A DNA stretch of 35,055 nt from a virus. Position 1 is the first letter of the stretch. The number at the start of each line of letters is the position of its first letter. The translations under genes were made by a program, and so were the position numbers. The notes under the pieces are model-generated. The model was not told the origin of the DNA. It ran no database searches and saw only the letters and a list, made by a program, of their open reading frames with translations. The stretch spans positions 1-35,055 of IMG/VR virus record IMGVR_UViG_3300010938_000092; one strand, 5' to 3'. Below, piece after piece: positions 15,630 to 20,220 of the stretch.

Positions 15630-16132
15630 AAAAGTGTGCCTACTGCCTTAATAGAATTACTGGAAAACCATACAAGAAAGGCAAGAGATACTTTTGTAGT
15701 AAAGAACACAAAGATTTATTTTTTGATAACCACATTCCGACTTTACTAGATGAGATTCAAGTTGAGTTTAATAGATTAGTTGCTAAAGACCAACCCTGTG
15801 CTGTGTGTGGTAAGATATTTGAGACAATGCAGTGTTCTCATATTTGGGGTGTTAAAGCTTACCCTTCTATTAGATTTGATATTCTTAATGCTTTACCCAT
15901 GTGTGGTCATTGCCATAATTTTTGGTGGCATTTAAATCCTATGGACGCACACGATTGGTTTGTTAAAAATTATCCTGAAAGAAATGACTATCTTGATTTT
16001 GCCAAACAACAAAGTAAACCATGGACGGCAGATGAATTACACAAAATAAGGCAGGCTATAAGAGATAAAGATTTTAAGTCTCTTATTAGGTTTTATGATG
16101 AGTATAAGAAAATTCAATTACAAAAGGATTAA
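15626..16132 (+). CDS. NinG/Rap-like HNH recombination protein
   Basis: A protein of 168 residues. The N-terminal zinc finger has C4/C7 and C24/H28. A second metal site with an HNH-type core follows: CAVC (C58, C61), MQCSHIWG (C70, H72), then YPSIRFDILNALPMCGHCHN (C93, C96, H97). The order CxxC, C-S-H, Y-P-S-x-R-F-D, C..C matches lambda NinG (Rap), a DNA-branch-specific endonuclease in phage recombination. It would resolve branched DNA during replication or packaging. It is coupled to the small gene before it. Placement near the single-strand DNA-binding protein fits a recombination module. Confidence 0.65.
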   Translation: MKKCAYCLNRITGKPYKKGKRYFCSKEHKDLFFDNHIPTLLDEIQVEFNRLVAKDQPCAVCGKIFETMQCSHIWGVKAYPSIRFDILNALPMCGHCHNFWWHLNPMDAHDWFVKNYPERNDYLDFAKQQSKPWTADELHKIRQAIRDKDFKSLIRFYDEYKKIQLQKD

Positions 16133-16346
16133 AGAGTTGCACAAGAGGTTGGAAAATATTCCTGAAGAATATATTCCTACTGCTCCTAGTGGTAAGATTC
16201 CCTTTAAAGAAGAGTGGGTTGACAAAAGCGACAAGCTGTATTATAATACAACTATATGGATAAACCAAAAACCATTAACGAAGTTGCTGCGATGGGTGGC
16301 AAGACCATTCTTGAGAAGTATGGTAAAGAATATTTCCAAGAATTAG
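16095..16346 (+). CDS. Hypothetical basic protein overlapping NinG-like and KGG-like genes
   Basis: A protein of 83 residues that is strongly basic (FNYKRIKELHKRLENIPEEY; last part LLRWVARPFLRSMVKNISKN). The first 55 residues lie in the gap between the NinG-like stop and the next gene and look like genuine coding sequence. The last 30 overlap the KGG-like gene in another frame. ATG 16095 or 16098 may be used. No family recognised. Confidence 0.4.
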   Translation: MMSIRKFNYKRIKELHKRLENIPEEYIPTAPSGKIPFKEEWVDKSDKLYYNTTIWINQKPLTKLLRWVARPFLRSMVKNISKN

Positions 16347-16435
16347 GTAGGAGAGGTGGCGGCTCATTAAAGTCAAAATATGGTGAGGACTACTTCAAGA
16401 GAATTCGCCGAGGAGAAAAAATAAAAAACTTTTAA
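16256..16435 (+). CDS. KGG-repeat-like small protein
   Basis: A protein of 59 residues. GGKTILEKYGKEYFQELGRR, then GGG and KSKYGEDYFKRIRRG, gives two degenerate copies of the G-G-x-x-x-x-x-K-Y-G-x-x-Y-F-x-x-I/L-G-R-x-G-G unit typical of the KGG stress-associated repeat family. Such proteins are small, hydrophilic and of uncertain function (stress protection or nucleic-acid association). It overlaps the preceding gene by 91 bases. The repeat identity supports this frame as real. Confidence 0.5.
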   Translation: MDKPKTINEVAAMGGKTILEKYGKEYFQELGRRGGGSLKSKYGEDYFKRIRRGEKIKNF

Positions 16436-16454
16436 TAGCTTCAAAAATTGCCTC

Positions 16455-16483
16455 TTGACAAATTGCAAGCCATATGTTATACT
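16455..16483 (+). promoter_or_regulatory. Strong sigma70 promoter with predicted leaderless start
   Basis: A perfect TTGACA (16455-16460), an exact 17-base spacer and TATACT (16478-16483), with 9 bases before the ATG at 16493. The predicted +1 is about 16490, a leader of three bases. This is among the best promoter matches in the window. It drives the small gene, the zinc-ribbon gene and probably the single-strand DNA-binding protein gene. Confidence 0.75.
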
Positions 16484-16492
16484 TTGGCTAGT

Positions 16493-16684
16493 ATGAAAGA
16501 TAAAGATATTTTTACAGCACTGTCCACAACTAATTACTTACTAGGCAAAATTATTGGGGCTTTATATGTAATTGAAGTTCTTTTACAGAACTCAAAAGAC
16601 TTGTTTGAATCTGACCCACTTGAAGCTAAGAAATATCTTGAAGATGCGTTAGCAAAAATTAAGAAAATTAGAAAGGAAATTTAA
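16493..16684 (+). CDS. Hypothetical helical protein from a leaderless promoter
   Basis: A protein of 63 residues that is helical (LSTTNYLLGKIIGALYVIEV, then LEAKKYLEDALAKIKKIRKE). The start is set at 16493, because a longer frame from a TTG at 16448 would run through the promoter. No SD sequence is possible between +1 and ATG. The partly hydrophobic middle helix may be buried rather than membrane-spanning. It is first in a short operon with the zinc-ribbon peptide and the DNA-binding protein, which suggests an early expression class. Function unknown. Confidence 0.5.
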   Translation: MKDKDIFTALSTTNYLLGKIIGALYVIEVLLQNSKDLFESDPLEAKKYLEDALAKIKKIRKEI

Positions 16685-16687
16685 AAA

Positions 16688-16840
16688 ATGAATAAAATAA
16701 TTTTATTTCTTAAAAGATTGTTTGGCAAAAGGATTATATGTCCAACCTGTCATCAGGAATTGACAAACAAAGCTGACATTGAATGGTTCAATCAGTTCGG
16801 TGAATGCTTGCTTTGTGACCACATTGCAAGCGATAAATAG
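16688..16840 (+). CDS. Small zinc-ribbon protein
   Basis: A protein of 50 residues. A basic N-terminus (MNKIILFLKRLFGKR) is followed by a zinc-ribbon pattern, CPTC near residue 18 and CLLC near residue 40. It starts three bases after the previous stop and lies 14 bases before the single-strand DNA-binding protein gene. It is probably a nucleic-acid- or protein-binding accessory factor. Family unknown. Confidence 0.5.
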   Translation: MNKIILFLKRLFGKRIICPTCHQELTNKADIEWFNQFGECLLCDHIASDK

Positions 16841-16854
16841 AAAGGATTAAAAAT

Positions 16855-17490
16855 ATGCCAACACTTACTTTTGGACAAGAACTAAATTTTGGTAACGAAA
16901 ATGAAATTGTGAGATTAAAGTCTAAGGGAGATAAAATTCAATTCCGCCTTGCTGGTAATGGATACTACGAGGGCGTGCATTTTGTAAAAGATGAGAAGGG
17001 TGCTACTAACATTACCTATTGTCCACGCATTATGCAGACTGGGGAGTGCGAGTTGTGCAAGAAATTTTTTGAGGAGACAAAGAAAGCTAAGTTGATTGAA
17101 GACGAAGCAAAAAGGAACAAGGCATTAAAAGCTGCTAAAGATAGTTATGGTGTATCTATTAAGTTTTACTACCCAATTTTAGATAGAGGAACAGGCAAGG
17201 CTAAAATCTTGCAGACAACATTATCAGTCCGAAAAAAGATAGAGGCTCTGGTTGTAGCTGGTATAGATGTTCTTGCGTCTGAGTTTGAGATCGGAAGAAC
17301 CGAACAGCCTGGCTCTGATTATTATCAGCTTATCAGGGTTGACTCGTCTGAAGTAAAAAAGTTAACCGAAGAAGAGAATAAGGAGTTGGAACGAGCTAGG
17401 GAATTTGATTTAGAAAAAATTTTAAACAGGGAAACTAAAAAAAGTGATTTAGATTTAGAAGATATAAAAGACATCTTTGAAGAAAAATGA
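16855..17490 (+). CDS. Single-stranded DNA-binding protein, gp32-like
   Basis: A protein of 211 residues. A zinc-binding set H42, C56, C65, C68 (HFVKDEKG, then YCPRIMQTGECELC) lies in an OB-fold-like beta region, as in T4 gp32-type proteins. The C-terminal tail is acidic and ends DLDLEDIKDIFEEK, the partner-docking tail usual in these proteins. It coats single-stranded DNA during replication and recombination. AGAAAGGA upstream provides an SD sequence, in contrast to its leaderless operon start. No phage polymerase or helicase is seen for it to work with, so host proteins are the likely partners. Confidence 0.65.
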   Translation: MPTLTFGQELNFGNENEIVRLKSKGDKIQFRLAGNGYYEGVHFVKDEKGATNITYCPRIMQTGECELCKKFFEETKKAKLIEDEAKRNKALKAAKDSYGVSIKFYYPILDRGTGKAKILQTTLSVRKKIEALVVAGIDVLASEFEIGRTEQPGSDYYQLIRVDSSEVKKLTEEENKELERAREFDLEKILNRETKKSDLDLEDIKDIFEEK

Positions 17491-17504
17491 TTGTCTCTTG
17501 GGAA

Positions 17505-17541
17505 GGCGGGGTGGTAGTAAGCGAGGACTCACTGCCCCGTC
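17505..17541 (+). promoter_or_regulatory. Two mutually exclusive hairpins before the 17554 gene
   Basis: GGCGGGG (17505-17511) pairs with CCCCGTC (17535-17541, one G-U). A competing stem GAGGAC/GTCCTC (17523-17528 with 17539-17544) uses the same 3' bases. GAGGAG at 17546-17551 follows, just before the ATG. No U-run follows, so this is a possible translational or attenuation switch rather than a simple terminator. Confidence 0.35.
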
Positions 17542-17553
17542 CTCCGAGGAGAT

Positions 17554-17892
17554 ATGAAAAACATAATCAAAAAAATCAAATTACTTTATATTTATCTGAA
17601 AAACAGGAAAGAGATAAGAGACCTTTATGGTTATACCCTTAAGCATTATGGTGGTAATGAAGAAGCTGATTGGCTTTATATGACTGAATGGTGGCTAAGG
17701 GTATTTTATGGGAATAATACAATGAAAAAACAAAATAAAACAGCAACAGAAGTAATGCTTCAAGAAGAAGTCATCTATCTGGCTAAAATGAATTATTTAT
17801 TGGCTAAAGCACTTTTAACTGGAAAGATTAATAGCAATATAGTTCGTTGGGCAGAAGAGATTGTTGCTCTTTACAAGAAAACTTTAGAATAA
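17554..17892 (+). CDS. Hypothetical protein containing an internal MKKQNK cassette
   Basis: A protein of 112 residues. Residues 1-56 are basic then aromatic (IKLLYIYLKNRKEIRDLYGY, then ADWLYMTEWWLRVFYGN). At residue 57 the exact 18-base start cassette (17722-17739, MKKQNK) appears in frame, followed by a helical region (EVMLQEEVIYLAKMNYLLAK). Either the gene is a fusion of two small genes joined at the cassette or a second protein of 56 residues starts at 17722. A purine-rich GAGGAG lies two bases before the first ATG, closer than usual. No family recognised. Confidence 0.4.
   Translation: MKNIIKKIKLLYIYLKNRKEIRDLYGYTLKHYGGNEEADWLYMTEWWLRVFYGNNTMKKQNKTATEVMLQEEVIYLAKMNYLLAKALLTGKINSNIVRWAEEIVALYKKTLE
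17722..17739 (+). repeat. MKKQNK start-cassette repeat, copy 1
   Basis: ATGAAAAAACAAAATAAA, exact. Identical copies lie at 17895-17912, 19162-19179, 19425-19442 and 19700-19717. One-base variants occur at 18825-18842 (+) and 22784-22801 (minus strand, AAC for AAT). Looser forms are at 19012, 20110, 22478 (minus) and 33839. Confidence 0.85.
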
Positions 17893-17894
17893 AA

Positions 17895-18200
17895 ATGAAA
17901 AAACAAAATAAAGATTGGGAAGAAGATATAAAAATTTTAGGAATGATGAGATTAGATGATGATAATTTTAGGTTATACGAAACTAAAAAGTTAATAAAAT
18001 TTGTTGGGGCTTTAATTAAGGAAAAAGAAAAAGGAATAAAAATATCTCTTTTTAACAGTCTTATCAACTGGGCTAAAAAAGAGAGGCAAGATTATTTATG
18101 GGTTGGCGAAAAGGGATGTGATATGAGTTATGCATATAATCTAGCTTTAGAAGAACTTATTATGTATCTTAAAAAGAAACTAAAGGAGACAAAAAAATGA
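17895..18200 (+). CDS. Hypothetical protein with MKKQNK start
   Basis: A protein of 101 residues. The start is placed at the cassette ATG (17895), two bases after the previous stop, rather than the in-frame upstream codon at 17847. It is helical and basic (FRLYETKKLIKFVGALIKEK, then AYNLALEELIMYLKKKLKET). No motif recognised. It overlaps the next gene by four bases; AAAGGAGA in its last codons forms that gene's SD sequence. Confidence 0.45.
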   Translation: MKKQNKDWEEDIKILGMMRLDDDNFRLYETKKLIKFVGALIKEKEKGIKISLFNSLINWAKKERQDYLWVGEKGCDMSYAYNLALEELIMYLKKKLKETKK

Positions 18201-18448
18201 AAATTACAAAAGTAAAAATATATAAAGAATTCAAAAGAGGATTACCAAACTACTCTAATATCACTGTAGGTATGGGTCTGGAGTTTGATGTAGAGGAAGG
18301 AGAAAAACCAGACTACGATACAGCTTGGGACATTGTTAACCAGCAATTGACTGCCCAGTCTGATAATCTTGACCCCTCTTGGATTAACAGTTCTGAGACT
18401 AAAGAAGCTTACAAGTTAACAATTAAAGTTCCTAAAAACGAAATATGA
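18197..18448 (+). CDS. Hypothetical small phage protein
   Basis: A protein of 83 residues. ITVGMGLEFDVEEGEKPDYD followed by TAWDIVNQQL forms a beta-strand pair then a helix, a layout common in small phage accessory proteins whose role is unknown. An SD sequence (AAAGGAG) precedes the ATG. The C-terminus is a beta strand (YKLTIKVPKNEI). It is coupled to both neighbours by four-base overlaps. Confidence 0.45.
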   Translation: MKITKVKIYKEFKRGLPNYSNITVGMGLEFDVEEGEKPDYDTAWDIVNQQLTAQSDNLDPSWINSSETKEAYKLTIKVPKNEI

Positions 18449-18762
18449 TAATCAAAATTAGAATACCAAAAAACAAGAATGATAAATGGAGAGTAAGCTT
18501 TAGGGGTCGTCGTATTAGAAGAAGAACGGCACTGCCAATTTTTAATGCAATTACCCATTTCCTCCAGCTTCAGAAAATGAAAGAAAAAGTGGGGATTGGG
18601 GTTGAGGAATACATTGATGGGGGTTGGAAATTAGTTAATAAATCTGTAGCCTCAAAAGACAAAGATTATTTATTTTATATAACTGCTTTATTTTTAGAAG
18701 ATTATTTACCCAAATCAACTGTTAGAAAAGCAAGTGGGGTTTGGGAAAAGAAATACTTGTAA
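18445..18762 (+). CDS. Hypothetical protein, possible paralogue of the 19943 gene
   Basis: A protein of 105 residues with a very basic N-terminus (KWRVSFRGRRIRRRTALPIF). The middle (VEEYIDGGWKLVNKSVASKD, then DYLFYITALFLEDYL) follows the same order as the 56-residue protein at 19943 (IEERVEGGWSIIYSDKW... then a helix ending FDFL), which suggests a shared domain. Function unknown; a nucleic-acid-binding accessory is possible given the charge. Confidence 0.4.
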   Translation: MIIKIRIPKNKNDKWRVSFRGRRIRRRTALPIFNAITHFLQLQKMKEKVGIGVEEYIDGGWKLVNKSVASKDKDYLFYITALFLEDYLPKSTVRKASGVWEKKYL

Positions 18763-18779
18763 AAATAAAAATAAAAATT

Positions 18780-18799
18780 CCCCGCTACAAAGAGCGGGG
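18780..18799 (-). terminator. GC-rich hairpin, terminator-like on the minus strand
   Basis: CCCCGCT (18780-18786) pairs perfectly with AGCGGGG (18793-18799), loop of six. Read on the minus strand the stem is followed by AATTTTTATTTTTATTTTT, a good intrinsic-terminator tail. On the plus strand no U-run follows. It may stop leftward read-through, or act as a hairpin before the MTKQNK start at 18825. Confidence 0.45.
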
Positions 18800-18824
18800 C
18801 GTGATTAAAGGTATTATACCAAAA

Positions 18825-19028
18825 ATGACAAAACAAAATAAAGAAAAAAATAGGAAATTACAAAGACAAATTATTAAAATTCTAAATGATAATGAGTATT
18901 ACACACCTGAAATGATAATAGAGGAGGTAAAACCTTTCTTTTGGAGGATGTCCCGTCGCTGGGTTAAAGACAAGGCTGAAAGAATAGTAGATTTAATTGT
19001 TGATGTCCAAAATGAAAAAAACAAATAA
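18825..19028 (+). CDS. Hypothetical winged-helix-like protein with MTKQNK start
   Basis: A protein of 67 residues from the cassette-type ATG at 18825. A longer frame from 18741 would read through the GC hairpin and is less likely. LQRQIIKILNDNEYYTPEMI followed by IEEVKPFFWRMSRRWVKDKA is a helix, turn and helix pattern reminiscent of small winged-helix DNA-binding proteins. The C-terminal codons overlap the next start by 17 bases. Family not confirmed. Confidence 0.4.
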   Translation: MTKQNKEKNRKLQRQIIKILNDNEYYTPEMIIEEVKPFFWRMSRRWVKDKAERIVDLIVDVQNEKNK

Positions 19029-19428
19029 AATTAAAGAAGTAAACATAAGGACTACTTATTATTTTGATAAAAAGAGAGGTGATTTAATTGAACTAAAAGA
19101 GGAGTGGCAGGATTTATTTGGAAATTGGCACAAAATAGTTGATGAAAGGTTAAGCAAAAAAATGAAAAAACAAAATAAAATAGATTTTGACAAAAAAAGT
19201 CCGCTTCAAAGCTACGCTTATGAGTGGCTAAAAAGTCGTGGATTGTTTGATGAAGATGCTGATTATGGTGGAATGTTAGGAGATGCAATTTTGGAATTGA
19301 TTAAAGTATTCTCAAGGCAAGGGCATTCTGGTTTCTCGGCTGGGCTAACTAAAGAAATGTTTTATCGGCTGTTATCTGATTTTGAAAGTGGAGCAGATGC
19401 TGATTATAGAAAGCCAAAATCAAAATGA
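19012..19428 (+). CDS. Hypothetical protein, apparent fusion at an internal MKKQNK cassette
   Basis: A protein of 138 residues from MKKTNK at 19012. Residues 1-50 (TTYYFDKKRGDLIELKEEWQ, then DLFGNWHKIV) form one small domain. Residue 51 begins an exact MKKQNK cassette (19162), followed by a different helical domain (SPLQSYAYEWLKSRGLFDED, then ELIKVFSRQGHSGFSAGLTK). The second part may also be made alone as an 88-residue protein. Two small genes joined in frame at the cassette is the simplest reading. No function recognised. Confidence 0.4.
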   Translation: MKKTNKIKEVNIRTTYYFDKKRGDLIELKEEWQDLFGNWHKIVDERLSKKMKKQNKIDFDKKSPLQSYAYEWLKSRGLFDEDADYGGMLGDAILELIKVFSRQGHSGFSAGLTKEMFYRLLSDFESGADADYRKPKSK

Positions 19429-19454
19429 AAAAACAAAATAAAAAGAATTTGTAG
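19425..19454 (+). other. Orphan MKKQNK cassette with a nine-codon frame
   Basis: An exact cassette copy overlaps the previous stop (ATGA) but opens only nine codons (MKKQNKKNL) before TAG. It looks like a start cassette whose gene has been lost or replaced; the promoter of the structured RNA follows 16 bases later. Expression of such a peptide is uncertain. Confidence 0.4.
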
Positions 19455-19469
19455 AAAGTGTTTACTGAC

Positions 19470-19478
19470 TGTTATACT
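19470..19478 (+). promoter_or_regulatory. Extended -10 promoter for the structured RNA
   Basis: TGT directly precedes TATACT (19473-19478), an extended -10 element; the -35 region is weak (TTGTAG, 19449-19454). The predicted +1, 19485, is exactly the first base of the outer stem of the RNA described next. Confidence 0.5.
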
Positions 19479-19484
19479 AATATG

Positions 19485-19690
19485 GTGGAGCTACTGGGTT
19501 ACGTATCCTGCGACTAATGTCGCACGGGGCATTGACCCAGAGCCCAGAGCTCCACTAAGACAAAAAGGGGGTGCCAAATTATATTGAAATTAACGAGCTG
19601 TGGTTAATTTTAATATAAAATAAAGAGTATCGTATCTGCGTTAATCTCTTGGTTAAATGTTCCGAAGACCGATTAAGGAACAGCCCCCAA
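19485..19690 (+). ncRNA. Candidate structured RNA or 5' leader (multi-stem)
   Basis: The 245-base gap has no gene. From the predicted +1: an outer 8-bp stem GTGGAGCT/AGCTCCAC (19485-19492 with 19548-19555), continued after one bulged A by CTGGG/CCCAG (19494-19498 with 19543-19547), enclosing a perfect TGCGAC/GTCGCA hairpin (19509-19514 with 19519-19524). Next is a 15-bp AU hairpin (19579-19593 with 19604-19618, one G-U). Then TGTTCC/GGAACA (19658-19663 with 19677-19682). GGGGGT (19567-19572) can pair with GCCCCC (19683-19688) to close both. It is not a tRNA: no D-arm or T-arm consensus. It may be a separate RNA or a leader of the gene at 19700. Confidence 0.5.
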
Positions 19691-19699
19691 AATAACAAA

Positions 19700-19894
19700 A
19701 TGAAAAAACAAAATAAAACGATTTACAAAAATAAGATTTTAACTTTTAAAAAAATAGAGGCTAATTCAAAGGAAGAGATAAAAATAACGGGGAAATGTAA
19801 AAGATATTATCGTCGTGGATGGTATAAAGTTTGGACACTTGAAACCCCAAATGGGGTGGTGCGGGTTACAAATGCCGATTGGGATTTGTTTTAA
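19700..19894 (+). CDS. Hypothetical basic protein with MKKQNK start
   Basis: A protein of 64 residues that starts at an exact cassette copy, right after the structured stretch. The body is basic and beta-rich (ITGKCKRYYRRGWYKVWTLE, then TPNGVVRVTNADWDLF) and could be a small SH3-like or nucleic-acid-binding barrel. An in-frame upstream codon at 19649 lies inside the hairpin region and is unlikely as a start. Function unknown. Confidence 0.45.
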   Translation: MKKQNKTIYKNKILTFKKIEANSKEEIKITGKCKRYYRRGWYKVWTLETPNGVVRVTNADWDLF

Positions 19895-19942
19895 CTTATT
19901 AAGTTTATAGGTTAAAAATGAAAAATAAAGGAGGTGAGAAAA

Positions 19943-20113
19943 ATGAAGATAAAGATTGAGGAACGTGTAGAAGGGGGTTGGTCTATTATCTATTCAGATA
20001 AGTGGGTAAAGAAAACAGAATATATTGCTAAGACCAAAGAAGAATTGATCTATGAAGTGAATAGGTTGATATTTGATTTTTTATCTGTTGAGCGTGTTCC
20101 CGAAATAAAATGA
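19943..20113 (+). CDS. Hypothetical protein with a classic ribosome-binding site
   Basis: A protein of 56 residues. The start is fixed by AAAGGAGGTGAGAAAA just before the ATG, a perfect SD sequence unlike most plus-strand genes here. IEERVEGGWSIIYSDKW is a beta hairpin, followed by a helix (EELIYEVNRLIFDFL). The middle resembles part of the protein at 18445. The stop overlaps the next start (ATGA). Function unknown. Confidence 0.5.
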   Translation: MKIKIEERVEGGWSIIYSDKWVKKTEYIAKTKEELIYEVNRLIFDFLSVERVPEIK

Positions 20114-20211
20114 CAAAACCAAATAAAATCTTACTAGCTTTATGGCTTGACGCCCTTGCTCTATCCTTTTTATTAGGAAGGATGGCGGGGGTTGTTTGGT
20201 ATAATAAATAG
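20110..20211 (+). CDS. Small membrane peptide
   Basis: A protein of 33 residues. MTKPNK (a relaxed form of the MKKQNK cassette) is followed by one hydrophobic helix (ILLALWLDALALSFLLGRMA) and a short tail. It is coupled to the preceding gene. The promoter of the glycosyltransferase lies over its last codons. A membrane-acting accessory peptide is plausible; function unknown. Confidence 0.4.
   Translation: MTKPNKILLALWLDALALSFLLGRMAGVVWYNK
20197..20205 (+). promoter_or_regulatory. Extended -10 promoter for the glycosyltransferase gene
   Basis: TGG directly followed by TATAAT (20200-20205) is an extended -10 element. The predicted +1 is about 20212, nine bases before the ATG at 20221. No clear -35 and no SD sequence. 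Confidence 0.45.
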
Positions 20212-20220
20212 TCTTAAAAT

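Noticed and set aside
19485-19556. tRNA-like cloverleaf suggested by the 7-8-bp closing stem
   Set aside because: No T-arm consensus, no D-arm, and the inner hairpin has a four-base loop instead of a seven-base anticodon loop.
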